Below are positions 24,819 to 34,039 of a stretch of DNA of 64,000 bases, one piece after another. The translations under genes and the position numbers were made by a program. Source of the stretch: JBLNDJ01 sp050261515 (GTDB lineage: Bacteria; Acidobacteriota; Terriglobia; Bryobacterales; Bryobacteraceae); assembly GCA_050261515.1 (NCBI GenBank), contig JBLNDJ010000021.1, forward strand, positions 124,001-188,000, written 5' to 3'. The notes under the pieces were generated by a model, which saw only the letters and a list, made by a program, of their open reading frames with translations, did no database searches and was not told the origin of the DNA. Positions within the stretch are counted from its first letter, which is position 1, and each line of letters begins with the position of its first letter.

Positions 24819-25976
24819 GTGGCGACATTGAACAAAGCCGTCGATTCGGACGCGGCGAACGGCCGGTGGGCATCGGCGCGGGCCGTCTGGGACTTCCTTC
24901 CCGGGGACATGCTGGGTGAGGACCGTCCTCACACGCTGCTGGCGCTCGAAAGCGGCGATCCCGCGCTGCGTGTGTTGCGGGACATGCTGCGGGAAGACGG
25001 CTACCGGATTCTCGAAGCGGCGCGGGCGCGCGAAGCGTTCGCCCTGCTCAAAAGCGAAAACGTGGATCTGATCGTGCTCGATCTCACGATGCCGGAGATC
25101 CGAGGGTTGGACTTTTGCCGTGCCGTCAAGGCGGGGCGGGAAACGAGGTTTATCCCCGTGGTGATGATTGCGGACGTGCAAGACGTCGAGAACGAAGTGG
25201 CGGGCATTTTGTCCGGAGCCGAGGAGTTTCTCGTCAAGCCCCTCCATCCGGCCATCGTGCGGACGAGGATACGGTCCATGTTGCGGCACAAGCGGGCGAT
25301 CGATTCGCTCGAAGAAGCCGAGTCGATCCTGTTCGCCCTGGCGCAGGCGGTGGAACAGCGCGACCGCTGCACCTCGGGACACTGCGACCGGCTGGCTACG
25401 CTGAGCATGGCGCTGGGGACCGCGCTCGGGCTGCCGCGTTCGCAGATACTGGCCTTGCATCGCGGCGGCTACCTGCACGACATCGGGAAGATCGGGATTC
25501 CCGACGCCGTCCTGTTCAAGGAGGGCGCGCTCACGCCGGAGGAATGGGACGTGATGCGTACCCACACGGTGAAGGGGGAAGACATCTGCCGTCCGGCGCG
25601 GACTCTGGCGCCCGTGCTGCCCATTATACGGAGCCATCATGAACGGTGGGACGGGTCGGGATACCCCGACGGGCTGCGGGGTGAAGAAATTCCGCTGCTG
25701 GCGCGGATTCTGCAAGTAGCCGACGTCTTCGATGCATTGACCTCCACACGGCCGTACAAAGCCGCGCTTCCGCCGGCAGTTGCACTGAACATCCTGAAGG
25801 AGGAGACGCGCCGCGGCTGGCGCGATCCCGCCGTGTTCGCGGTGCTCGAAGAGCTTTGCGCCTCGACGCAGCTTGCGGACGCAGAGCAGGACATAATCGC
25901 CTTGCCGAAGCCTACTGCCATGGAGCGCTCGCTGGCGAACATGCGCGTTGCGCTTGCGAAAGCCGGGGAACAGTAG
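24819..25976 (+). CDS. Response regulator with HD-GYP domain (c-di-GMP phosphodiesterase)
   Basis: 385 aa. The receiver domain (about residues 38-157) has phospho-acceptor Asp88 in LIVLDLTMPE and Lys140 in LVKPLHP. The HD-GYP domain (about 170-360) has His220-Asp221 in YLHDIGKIGIPD and the GYP triad at 281-283 in WDGSGYPDGLRGEEIP. It should hydrolyse cyclic di-GMP when phosphorylated. No cognate kinase is adjacent. GTG 24819 is the start used; the first 30 residues are poorly conserved and a later start is possible. Confidence 0.9.
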   Translation: MATLNKAVDSDAANGRWASARAVWDFLPGDMLGEDRPHTLLALESGDPALRVLRDMLREDGYRILEAARAREAFALLKSENVDLIVLDLTMPEIRGLDFCRAVKAGRETRFIPVVMIADVQDVENEVAGILSGAEEFLVKPLHPAIVRTRIRSMLRHKRAIDSLEEAESILFALAQAVEQRDRCTSGHCDRLATLSMALGTALGLPRSQILALHRGGYLHDIGKIGIPDAVLFKEGALTPEEWDVMRTHTVKGEDICRPARTLAPVLPIIRSHHERWDGSGYPDGLRGEEIPLLARILQVADVFDALTSTRPYKAALPPAVALNILKEETRRGWRDPAVFAVLEELCASTQLADAEQDIIALPKPTAMERSLANMRVALAKAGEQ

Positions 25977-26150
25977 GGTTTCAGCGGGGCCGGGGTGGGG
26001 GCCGCGTGAGCCGGATGCCTTCACGGGTGGCCGCTCCAGGCAGGCCCCGGGGCATCGATGGCGGCGCTGGGAACGGCTGCTTCCGCGCCAAGGCTGAGCA
26101 GTACGGAGGGTTCCCGGCTGCCGGCTCCTGGTGGACAATGGTCTTGAAGC

Positions 26151-26846
26151 ATGCCCCAGGATCTCCAAGAGCTTCAGGACACAATCGTTTGCTGCCGGAT
26201 CTGCCCGCGGTTGACCGAGTATCGCGAGACGGTCGCGATGGTGAAGCGGCGCGCGTATCGGGATTGGGAGTACTGGGGCAAGCCGGTGCCGTCGTTCGGC
26301 GATCCCGAGGCCAGGTTGCTGGTAATCGGGCTGGCGCCCGCCGCCCACGGCGGCAACCGCACGGGCCGTATGTTCACGGGCGACCGGTCGGGCGACTTTC
26401 TGTTTCGGGCGCTCTACGAAACGGGGTTCGCGTCACAGGCCTCGAGCGAGTCTCGCGACGACGGCCTGACGCTCTCTGACGCCTATGTGAGCGCGGCCGT
26501 GCGCTGCGCGCCCCCGGACAACAAGCCGCTTCCGTCCGAAATCCGGAACTGCCGCCCGTACCTCGAGCGCGAGCTGGAACTTCTCAACAACCTTCGGGTG
26601 GTGGTGGTTCTGGGCAGGCTGGCCTTCGACGTGTATCTGTCAATTCTGCGTGAGCGCGGCTCGATCCGGAGCCGCGCCGCCTTCCGCTTCGCCCATAACG
26701 CTTCGCATGCGACCGCGCCGGGTGAGCCGCTGCTCATCAGCTCCTATCATCCGAGCCAGCAGAACACCTCAACGGGGAAACTCACGGACACCATGCTCAA
26801 AGACGTCTTCCTTCGCGCGCGGCGCCAGTTGGAGCGGACCGCATGA
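26151..26846 (+). CDS. Uracil-DNA glycosylase, family 5 (UdgB-like)
   Basis: 231 aa. The 4Fe-4S cysteines are visible as C15 and C18 (CCRICPRL), C119 (VRCAPP) and C134 (RNCRPYL). The catalytic motif is GLAPAAHGGNRTGRMFTGD; Ala in place of the Asp of family 4 marks family 5. The second motif is SSYHPSQQNT. It excises uracil and deaminated bases from DNA. Its stop overlaps the ferredoxin reductase gene by 4 nt (ATGA), so a redox partner is cotranslated with this Fe-S enzyme. Confidence 0.9.
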   Translation: MPQDLQELQDTIVCCRICPRLTEYRETVAMVKRRAYRDWEYWGKPVPSFGDPEARLLVIGLAPAAHGGNRTGRMFTGDRSGDFLFRALYETGFASQASSESRDDGLTLSDAYVSAAVRCAPPDNKPLPSEIRNCRPYLERELELLNNLRVVVVLGRLAFDVYLSILRERGSIRSRAAFRFAHNASHATAPGEPLLISSYHPSQQNTSTGKLTDTMLKDVFLRARRQLERTA

Positions 26847-27601
26847 TTACGCCCAAACACGTATCGGCGGTGGTGACCTCACGGCGGGACATCAGCTCGG
26901 ACCTGTGGATCGTCCGCATACGGCCCGAGGAAAAGATCTCGTTTGCACCGGGCCAGTACGCAACGGTCGGGCTACCGGGCGCCGGGCGCCTGGTCGAGCG
27001 GCCGTACTCGATCGCTTCCTCCACCCGCGACGGGCAGCTCGAGTTCTTCCTCGAGTTGGTGCCCGGCGGGCATCTCTCGCCGCATCTCTACGACGTCGCT
27101 CCGGGCGGCCAGGTCTACGTGCGGCGCGAGGCGAAGGGCCGGTTCCTGTTTGACGACAAAAGCGGCCACACGGATCACTTTATGATCGCCACCGTAACCG
27201 GAGCCGCGCCTTTCGTAAGCATGCTGCGCGAGTTTGCCGCGCGCCACGAGGAGGGCACACCGGTGCCCTATCGCATTGCGATGTTGCACGCGGCCAGCAT
27301 CTCGCGCGAGCTCGGCTATTGCGAGGAACTCTCGGGCTACGCCCGGCGGTATTCGTGGTTCACTTACATCCCGACGATCAGCCGTGGGTGGATCGACTCG
27401 GCCTGGGGCGGGGAACTGGGGCGCGCCGAGGACGTTTTGCGCAAGCACATGGATACGCTGGGGTTCGGCTACACCGGCACGACCGTTTACGCCTGCGGCA
27501 ATCCGAACATGATCGAGAACGTGAAGGCCGTGCTCGAGCGGGCCAGGTTCCCGAAGGAGTTCGTGAAGCAGGAAGTGTACTGGGTGGCGGAGAAGGGTTG
27601 A
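26843..27601 (+). CDS. fpr: Ferredoxin/flavodoxin-NADP+ reductase
   Basis: 252 aa, the compact bacterial FNR length. FAD-binding motif RPYS (53-56) with SFAPGQYATVGL before it; NADP-binding features are VTGAAPFVSML and the C-terminal YACGNPNMIENVK. The last residues AEKG lack the terminal Tyr/Trp stacking motif of plant-type FNR, as in the bacterial subclass. It reduces ferredoxin or flavodoxin with NADPH. It is coupled to the family-5 UDG gene. Confidence 0.87.
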   Translation: MITPKHVSAVVTSRRDISSDLWIVRIRPEEKISFAPGQYATVGLPGAGRLVERPYSIASSTRDGQLEFFLELVPGGHLSPHLYDVAPGGQVYVRREAKGRFLFDDKSGHTDHFMIATVTGAAPFVSMLREFAARHEEGTPVPYRIAMLHAASISRELGYCEELSGYARRYSWFTYIPTISRGWIDSAWGGELGRAEDVLRKHMDTLGFGYTGTTVYACGNPNMIENVKAVLERARFPKEFVKQEVYWVAEKG

Positions 27602-27615
27602 CGGGATCAGGGGTA

Positions 27616-27644
27616 TTGACTTATCTCCCGCTTAGGCGTACATA
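27616..27644 (+). promoter_or_regulatory. Promoter of the 45-aa membrane protein gene
   Basis: TTGACT (27616-27621) and TACATA (27639-27644) have a 17-nt spacer. The start of transcription would lie only about 15 nt before the GTG at 27666, right at the GGGAGG ribosome site. Confidence 0.5.
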
Positions 27645-27665
27645 AACGGGTGGGAGGTTCTTGCC

Positions 27666-27803
27666 GTGCGGGTCGCGTCCAAGCAAGGCCACGCGGACCT
27701 GGAGGAAAAAAGGGTCGTTTTCCTGGAGTTTGTCGCGGCTTTCGCCATCCTGTCGATCATCGCCTTGGTGCTGTACATGGTGTTCAGCTACAAGCCGGTG
27801 TAG
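27666..27803 (+). CDS. Small single-pass membrane protein (45 aa)
   Basis: GTG start with GGGAGG (27652-27657) 8 nt upstream. The product is 45 residues: a charged N-terminal half (KQGHADLEEKRVV) and one transmembrane helix at about residues 19-40 (FLEFVAAFAILSIIALVLYM), then SYKPV. By the positive-inside rule the topology is not clear. The promoter, ribosome site and hydrophobic segment together argue for a real gene. Its last 16 nt are antisense to the end of the CCA-adding enzyme gene. Function unknown; it may be a regulatory micro-protein. Confidence 0.55.
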   Translation: MRVASKQGHADLEEKRVVFLEFVAAFAILSIIALVLYMVFSYKPV

Positions 27804-29122
27804 TCATCAGGCTCGAACCGCTCACGCAGGAACCGAAGCCCTTCCTCTTTTGTCCGAACAATTCCTTCGAGCTGTGCATCCTCGGCCAGGCGCAGCATCT
27901 GCGCGAAAGCGGGGCCGGGTTTGTATCCCGCCGCGATCAGGTCGTGTCCGTTCACCAGCGGCCTGGGCTTCAACACCTCAGCCGGAACTTCGGCGAGCTT
28001 CCGTCTGGCGAATTCGTAGTTGCCGAGCAGCCCGTGACTCATGGCGCAGTCGAGCCGGTGCAGTTCGAGGTGCTCCTCGAAGCGGTCCATGCGCAGGAAA
28101 CGCTTTAGCTTGCTCTCGCGCATTCGCGTGATGTCCTTGAAGCGCAGATGATTGGCGACGAGCGCTTCCACCTGGCGGATCACGGCCGTGGGGAACCTCA
28201 GCCGGGTGAGAATCCCGACCGCCATGCGCGCGCCGACCTCGGCGTGCTCGTCGAAACGGATCCGGCCGGCCACGCGGAACGTGGGCGGCTTGCCGACGTC
28301 GTGCAGAAGCACGGCGAGTGCGAGAGTCTCGGTGGGCTTGCGCAGGCCCTCGAGCATCATGAGCGTGTGGACCCAGACATCGCCCTCCGGGTGGAACTCG
28401 GGCGGCTGCTCGACGCCTTTCATGGCGGCCACTTCGGGCAGGATATCGGCCAGCAGGCCGGAGGAGTCGAGTAACTCGAAGCCGCGTCGCGCGCCGCCTT
28501 CGACCAGGATGCGGACCAGTTCGTCGCGCACGCGCTCATTCGAGATCGCGCCGATTTTCGCGTGCAGTTTGCGGATCGCGCCGAACGTGGCCGGCTCGAT
28601 CTCAAACCGGAGGCGGGCGGCGAAGCGAATGGCGCGCAGCATGCGAAGATGGTCCTCGCCGAAACGCACCTCGGGATCGCCGATGGCGCGGATGACGCGC
28701 GCGCGCAGGTCATCGCGGCCGCCGACGTAATCGAAGACCTCGCCGGTCATAGGATCGAGCAGCAGGCCGTTGATGGTGAAGTCGCGGCGCGCGACGTCGC
28801 GGCGCGGGTCGCTTTCGAACTCGACCGCCGCGGGGCGGCGGCCGTCGGCGTAGGAGTGGTCACTGCGAAACGTCGCGACCTCTACTTCGGCGGAATCCGC
28901 GCGCACGACGACGACGCCGAAATGGGCGCCCACCATACGGGAGTTCGGAAACAGGCTGACCACCTGCTCGGGGTGTGCGCCGGTGGCGACGTCGTAGTCC
29001 TCCGGATCGCGGCCGAGCAGCAGGTCGCGCACGCTGCCTCCCGCCAGAAACGCCTGGTACCCGCGCTCCTGCAAGCGCTTGACTATGTGACGGGCCAATA
29101 CGGCCGCTGTGGACTCTGCCAC
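27788..29122 (-). CDS. cca: CCA-adding tRNA nucleotidyltransferase with HD domain
   Basis: 444 aa. Head motifs: GGSVRD (28-33) in LAGGSVRDLLLG and the catalytic pair D42/D44 in PEDYDVAT. RRDFTINGLLLDP (motif B), GEDHLRMLRAIRFAARL (motif C) and ISNERVRDEL (motif D) follow. The C-terminal half contains an HD phosphohydrolase domain (LLHDVGKP, then FDEHAEVGARM). It adds CCA to tRNA 3' ends; the HD part may trim 2',3'-cyclic phosphates. It is the more canonical of the two class II nucleotidyltransferases in the window. Confidence 0.88.
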   Translation of the reverse strand: MAESTAAVLARHIVKRLQERGYQAFLAGGSVRDLLLGRDPEDYDVATGAHPEQVVSLFPNSRMVGAHFGVVVVRADSAEVEVATFRSDHSYADGRRPAAVEFESDPRRDVARRDFTINGLLLDPMTGEVFDYVGGRDDLRARVIRAIGDPEVRFGEDHLRMLRAIRFAARLRFEIEPATFGAIRKLHAKIGAISNERVRDELVRILVEGGARRGFELLDSSGLLADILPEVAAMKGVEQPPEFHPEGDVWVHTLMMLEGLRKPTETLALAVLLHDVGKPPTFRVAGRIRFDEHAEVGARMAVGILTRLRFPTAVIRQVEALVANHLRFKDITRMRESKLKRFLRMDRFEEHLELHRLDCAMSHGLLGNYEFARRKLAEVPAEVLKPRPLVNGHDLIAAGYKPGPAFAQMLRLAEDAQLEGIVRTKEEGLRFLRERFEPDDYTGL

Positions 29123-29164
29123 AATGTAATCGTAAACTAACGCAATAGCTCCGAATTTTTCCGC

Positions 29165-31375
29165 ATGTCCTCTACTGGCCGCTTGTCCAATGCCCCGAAG
29201 GTGGTGGTCGCCACCACTGTGGCGTTGTCATTTATCTCCTTCTGGCGCGCGGCGGCGATCGTGCTGGCGGACATGGCGTCCTCGATGTTCTACGCCGGCG
29301 GCATTGCCGAGCAGGCGATCGGGAAGGCGGCGCCGTGGTTCATCATCGGCGTCATGCTGTTCAGCTTCGCGGTGCGTTCGGTGTACATGGAAAGCTGCAG
29401 CATGTTCGTGCGCGGCGGCGTGTACGTCGTGGTGCGGGACAGCATGGGGCCGTTCCTGGCGCGCCTGTCGGTGTCGGCTCTGGTTTTCGATTACATCCTG
29501 ACGGGTCCGATCAGCACGGTCACGGCCGGGCAGTATCTCGGCCGCCTGCTGAACGAAATCAGCGAGCTGCTGAACCAGAGCTTCCGGATCGATCCGAACT
29601 ACTTTGCCGCTTTTTTCGGCGTGGCGGTAACGGTTTACTACTGGTGGCAGAACATCAAGGGCATTCAGGAATCGAGCACGAAGGCGCTGCGGGTCCTTCA
29701 GGTCACGACCGTCATGGTGGTGGCGCTGATCATCTGGTGCGTCGTCACGTTGCTGGTTCGCGGGCACGCGCCGTTGCCGCCCGCGCCCCTGCCGCGCAAC
29801 CTGGAATTCAGCAAGGAAGCGCTCGGGTGGTTCAACGGGACGTTCTGGCCGAAGATTTCGGTGGTCGCCATATTCATCGCTTTCGGGCACTCGTTCCTGG
29901 CGATGAGCGGCTTCGAGACGCTCGCGCAGGTGTACCGCGAAATCGCGTATCCGAAGCTGAATAACCTGAAACGCACGGCCAACATCGTCTGCATCTACGC
30001 GGTGCTTTCGACGGGGCTGATCACGCTGCTGGCCGGGATGATCATCCCGGACGCGATTCGCGGAACGTACGTAAACAACCTGATCGGCGGCCTGGCGATG
30101 CACCTGGCCGGGCCGAACCTGCTCAGGATCGGGTTCCACCTGTTCGTCGTGATCGTGGGCGTGCTGATTCTGTCGGGCGCGGTGAACACGTCGATCATCG
30201 GCGCCAACGGCGTGCTGAACCGCGTGGCCGAAGACGGCGTGCTGCTGCCGTGGTTCCGCAAGCCGCACCGCCGGTTCGGGACGACGTCGCGGATCATCAA
30301 CCTGATCGTCCTGCTTCAGTTGCTCACGATTGCGGCCAGCCGCGGCAATGTCTATCTGCTCGGTGAAGCGTACGCATTCGGCGTGGTCTGGAGCTTCTTC
30401 CTGAAAGCGCTCGGCGTCACGGTGCTGCGGTTCCAGCGGCACGACCAGGAATACAAAGTGCCGCTGAACCTGCGCGTGGGCAAGATCGAACTGCCGATCG
30501 GGCTGGGCGCGACCACGCTGATTCTGTTCTTCGTCGCGGTCGCGAACCTGTTCTCCAAGCAGATCGCGACGATTTACGGCATTGCGTTCACCCTGATGCT
30601 CTTCGTCGTGTTCACGATTTCGGATCGCGTCAACGCGCGCCGGCGGCGCTCCGAGCCGCCGGGTCTCGAGCAGTTCAATCTCGAGATGCAGCCGAAGGTC
30701 GAGAGCGCCACCGTGCATGCGCGCCCCGGCTGCGTGCTGGTGGCCGTGCGCGATCCGAACCGCCTCTCGCACCTGAAGCGCGTGCTCGAGAAGACGAATT
30801 TGCGGCGGCACGACATCGTGGTGATGACGGTGCGGACGGTCTCGACCGGCGCGGGCGAGTACGACTTGACCGAGGGGCAGATCTTCGCCGATTACGAGCA
30901 GGAGCTGTTCACGCGCGTGGTCGCGATGGCGGAGAAGGAAGGCAAGACAGTCGAGTTGCTGGTGGTGCCGGCGGTCGATCCGTTCGACGCCATGGTCCAG
31001 ACCGCCGCGAGATTAAAAGCTTCGCGGCTGGTGACGGGCGTTTCCGAGCGCATGGATTCCGAGGAGCTGGCGCGGCGTATCGGCCTGGCGTGGGAGCAAC
31101 TGCCCGAGCCGCGCCATCCGTTCTCGCTCGAGGTGATCAGCCCGACGCGCCCGACCATCTACGTGAACCTCGGTCCCCATCCGCCGCGTTTGTGGCCGGA
31201 GGACGTGGATCGTCTGCACGAACTCTGGCTCGAACTCACCGAGCGAGCCGGGCTTGGGTCGAAGCTGCATCATCGCGATGTGGTGGGGACCGCGCTGCGG
31301 CGCCTGGAGCAGGACCTGAGCGGGGAGAGGCGGGAGGAGGCGGTGGAGGACCTGCGGCGGAATTTGCGGAGCTGA
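29165..31375 (+). CDS. APC-superfamily permease with C-terminal USP-like domain
   Basis: 736 aa. About 12 transmembrane helices fill residues 15-490. The N-terminal helix (VVATTVALSFISFWRAAAIVL) and the FGHSFLAMSGFETLAQVYREIAYPKL motif are typical of the amino acid/polyamine transporter superfamily. From about residue 520 a soluble domain follows (GCVLVAVRDPNRLSHLKRVLEK and VELLVVPAVDPFDAMVQTAARL), which resembles a universal stress protein fold. USP-like tails regulate several APC and CPA transporters by nucleotide binding. The substrate is unknown. It is divergent from cca, 42 nt apart. Confidence 0.83.
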   Translation: MSSTGRLSNAPKVVVATTVALSFISFWRAAAIVLADMASSMFYAGGIAEQAIGKAAPWFIIGVMLFSFAVRSVYMESCSMFVRGGVYVVVRDSMGPFLARLSVSALVFDYILTGPISTVTAGQYLGRLLNEISELLNQSFRIDPNYFAAFFGVAVTVYYWWQNIKGIQESSTKALRVLQVTTVMVVALIIWCVVTLLVRGHAPLPPAPLPRNLEFSKEALGWFNGTFWPKISVVAIFIAFGHSFLAMSGFETLAQVYREIAYPKLNNLKRTANIVCIYAVLSTGLITLLAGMIIPDAIRGTYVNNLIGGLAMHLAGPNLLRIGFHLFVVIVGVLILSGAVNTSIIGANGVLNRVAEDGVLLPWFRKPHRRFGTTSRIINLIVLLQLLTIAASRGNVYLLGEAYAFGVVWSFFLKALGVTVLRFQRHDQEYKVPLNLRVGKIELPIGLGATTLILFFVAVANLFSKQIATIYGIAFTLMLFVVFTISDRVNARRRRSEPPGLEQFNLEMQPKVESATVHARPGCVLVAVRDPNRLSHLKRVLEKTNLRRHDIVVMTVRTVSTGAGEYDLTEGQIFADYEQELFTRVVAMAEKEGKTVELLVVPAVDPFDAMVQTAARLKASRLVTGVSERMDSEELARRIGLAWEQLPEPRHPFSLEVISPTRPTIYVNLGPHPPRLWPEDVDRLHELWLELTERAGLGSKLHHRDVVGTALRRLEQDLSGERREEAVEDLRRNLRS

Positions 31376-31446
31376 GGGCCGCGGCGTTTCTTCTGGCTTC
31401 TGAATTCCGACTTCTGAATTCTCCGTTGCTACCATAGTTCTTCCCC

Positions 31447-32463
31447 ATGTTCGACTGGAGCCAGGATCCGCACAGACGATTTAATCCTCTGACCCGCGAA
31501 TGGGTGCTTGTTTCGCCGCACCGGACGCAACGCCCCTGGCAGGGGCAGGTTGAGCCGGGCGGGCGGGCGGCGCTTCCCGCTTATGATCCGGAGTGCTATC
31601 TGTGCCCCGGCAACTCGCGCGCGGGCGGGGCTCGCAATCCGAAGTATGAATCGACGTTTGTCTTCGAGAACGACTACGCTGCGTTGAAGCCTTCGACTCC
31701 CGCGGGGTGCTTCGAGCGCGATGGGTTGCTGATTGCCGAGACCGAGCCGGGGTTGTGCCGCGTGGTGTGCTTCTCGCCGCGGCACGATTTGACGATTGCG
31801 GGTATGGAGGTTGCGGCGCTTCGCAATGTGGTCGATGTGTGGACCGCGCAGTATCGCGAACTGGGCGCGATGCCTTCTATCGACTACGTCCAGATCTTCG
31901 AGAATCGCGGCGCGATGATGGGGGCGAGCAATCCGCATCCGCATTGCCAGATCTGGGCGAACCGGACCCTGCCGAATGAGCCGGCGAAGGAACAGGCCGC
32001 GCAGGCGGCTTGGCGCGGGGAGCGAGGTTCGTGCCTGCTATGCGAGTACGCGGCGCTCGAGCTTTCCGAGAAGACGCGTGTGGTCGAGCAGAACGATTCG
32101 TTCATTCTGGTGGTTCCGTTCTGGGCGGTGTGGCCGTTCGAGACGCTCGTGCTCGCCAAGCGGCACGCGACGGGTCTCGATCAGTTCGACGGCGGCGAGC
32201 GCGAAGCGCTGGCCGATATTCTGAAGCGCGCCACCGCGCGCTACGACCGGCTGTTCGATGTCTCGTTCCCTTACACGATGGGGTTGCACCAGCGGCCGAC
32301 CGACGGCGCGGAACACGCCGAGTGGCATTTCCACGCGCATTTCTATCCGCCTTTGCTGCGCTCGGCGACGGTCCGGAAGTTTATGGTCGGCTACGAAATG
32401 CTGGCCATGCCGCAGCGGGATATTACTCCTGAGGCCGCGGCCGAACGGCTGCGCGCGGTGTAA
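31447..32463 (+). CDS. galT: Galactose-1-phosphate uridylyltransferase
   Basis: 338 aa. A HIT-superfamily enzyme of the Leloir pathway exchanging UMP between UDP-glucose and galactose-1-phosphate. Seen: Cys50 and Cys53 (ECYLCPGN), a second cysteine pair in CLLCEYAA (zinc-site type), the catalytic H164-P-H166 in NPHPHCQIW, and AEWHFHAHFYPP. The last 41 nt are antisense to the end of the flippase gene. No galK or galE is adjacent. Confidence 0.93.
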   Translation: MFDWSQDPHRRFNPLTREWVLVSPHRTQRPWQGQVEPGGRAALPAYDPECYLCPGNSRAGGARNPKYESTFVFENDYAALKPSTPAGCFERDGLLIAETEPGLCRVVCFSPRHDLTIAGMEVAALRNVVDVWTAQYRELGAMPSIDYVQIFENRGAMMGASNPHPHCQIWANRTLPNEPAKEQAAQAAWRGERGSCLLCEYAALELSEKTRVVEQNDSFILVVPFWAVWPFETLVLAKRHATGLDQFDGGEREALADILKRATARYDRLFDVSFPYTMGLHQRPTDGAEHAEWHFHAHFYPPLLRSATVRKFMVGYEMLAMPQRDITPEAAAERLRAV

Positions 32464-34009
32464 GGCGGCGCGACAGCCAGCCGGCGACCAGCGCGCGATG
32501 GTTGCGCTCGATGGCCGTGTAGAACGCGATGCCATAGTAGACGGCTGCGATCACGGCGGCCGCGGCGGCCACTTCGATCAGGTTGTCTCCCGGGATCGCG
32601 CCGCCGGTTTTGAGCCAGTACGCCAGCGCCGCCACGGGCGCGGCGGTCGCCAACGGGCGGGCGTAGATCGACCGCATGTAGCGGCCGTATCCCTGGCGCA
32701 GGTAGCGGCACACCAGCCAGGGCGTGAACAGGCCGCGGTCGGCCACCATCAGCAGCGACGAAACCCAGGCCGCGCCCAGGATGCCGTAGCGCGGGACGAC
32801 GTACCAGAGCGACGCAATCAGCAGCAGCCCTTCGGCGAGCACGCCGCGGGCGAACCAGCGGTGCTTCGCCATGCCGTAGAGGATCGAGCTCGAGTTGAAC
32901 TGCGCGGCCATGCCGAGCGTGGTCCCGAGCACCAGGATGGGGAGCAGCGGCGCACTGTGGAGCACGTATTCCGGCCTGCGGATCCAGACGCGCATCAGTT
33001 CGGCGCCGTAGACGGCCAGAAAAATCGCCGGCGGCAGAAAGAGCGTCAGACAGTAGCGGTTGATGTAGACTCCGAGGCGCGAGATCGCTTTCGTGTCGTG
33101 CCTGGCGGTCAACTCGGCGGCGTTGGAGGCCGTGACCAGGCCCACGCGGTCCACTGCGTCCGCCGTGTACTGGAGCAGGCGGACCGGCACGTTGTAATAA
33201 CCGATGAAAGACGGCATATGAAAATGCCCAATGATGAGCGGCGCGCTCTGGGATAGAAGCTGGCGCGCGACGCCGCTGGTGAGCGTGTGGAAGCCGTAAC
33301 CGGCGAGCTGGCGGAACATCGGCCAGGTGGCGAAGCGCGGCGAGAAGCGCTGCGCGGGGAAAACTTTGCGGACCGCGAAGTAGCTCAGGACGTAGCCGAA
33401 GACCTGGCAGCAGACGACGTAAACGCCCAGCCCCATCAGGCCGTAGCCCAGGTGAAGCAGCAGGAATATGCCGGCGACGCGCAGCGTGGTGACGGCGATC
33501 CAGATGCGGCTCGATACGCCGAAATCCTGGAAACCTTCGAGGCATGCGTTGAAGACGTTGAAGATCATGCCGATAGCCCAGCTTGCGCCCACGACCATGA
33601 CCAGGAAAGAGAGCGCGTCGCGGTAGGCCGGCGGCACCTGGAAGAAACGCTCGATGTTGCGCGCGAGGTACGCCGTCGCGAACAGGAGCGCGAAGGCGAG
33701 GGCGGAGAAGTAGAGGATGCCGGTGTTGAGCACCTCGTTGACCTTCTCGGGCTGTCCCATGGCGCGGTAGTGCGCCGAGTATTTGACGGTGGCGGAGCGC
33801 AGGCCGAGGTCGAGGATCCAGTAATTCTCGATCAGGCCGAACACAAGCACCCAAACGCCGTAGCCCTGGTCGCCTAACTTGTTGATGAGGTATGGGGAAA
33901 GGAGCACCCCGGACGTTATGGAGACGGCGACGCCCAGCCAGCTCCACAGGACGTTCCCGAAGAAGCGCTCGCTACGTGGGATCGGCTTCTGCTCGAAAAT
34001 CGCGCCCAG
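32423..34009 (-). CDS. Oligosaccharide flippase / polysaccharide biosynthesis (MOP superfamily), start uncertain
   Basis: About 528 aa with roughly 14 hydrophobic segments. The N-terminus has the family pattern RFFGNVLWSWLGVAVSITSG, then LLSPYLINKLGDQGYGVWVL and LGLRSATVKYSAHYRA. It should flip lipid-linked glycans across the inner membrane. No ATG, GTG or TTG is in frame before the conserved first helix: candidates are CTG (34009) or ATT (34015), whereas GTG 33907 would remove half of helix 1. A TACAAT box overlies the codons at about 34019-34024, so a near-leaderless non-canonical start is possible, as is a sequence error. Confidence 0.75.
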   Translation of the reverse strand: MGAIFEQKPIPRSERFFGNVLWSWLGVAVSITSGVLLSPYLINKLGDQGYGVWVLVFGLIENYWILDLGLRSATVKYSAHYRAMGQPEKVNEVLNTGILYFSALAFALLFATAYLARNIERFFQVPPAYRDALSFLVMVVGASWAIGMIFNVFNACLEGFQDFGVSSRIWIAVTTLRVAGIFLLLHLGYGLMGLGVYVVCCQVFGYVLSYFAVRKVFPAQRFSPRFATWPMFRQLAGYGFHTLTSGVARQLLSQSAPLIIGHFHMPSFIGYYNVPVRLLQYTADAVDRVGLVTASNAAELTARHDTKAISRLGVYINRYCLTLFLPPAIFLAVYGAELMRVWIRRPEYVLHSAPLLPILVLGTTLGMAAQFNSSSILYGMAKHRWFARGVLAEGLLLIASLWYVVPRYGILGAAWVSSLLMVADRGLFTPWLVCRYLRQGYGRYMRSIYARPLATAAPVAALAYWLKTGGAIPGDNLIEVAAAAAVIAAVYYGIAFYTAIERNHRALVAGWLSRRLTPRAAVRPRPQE

Positions 34010-34039
34010 AGTAATTCCATTGTAGGCGAAAATCGAAGG

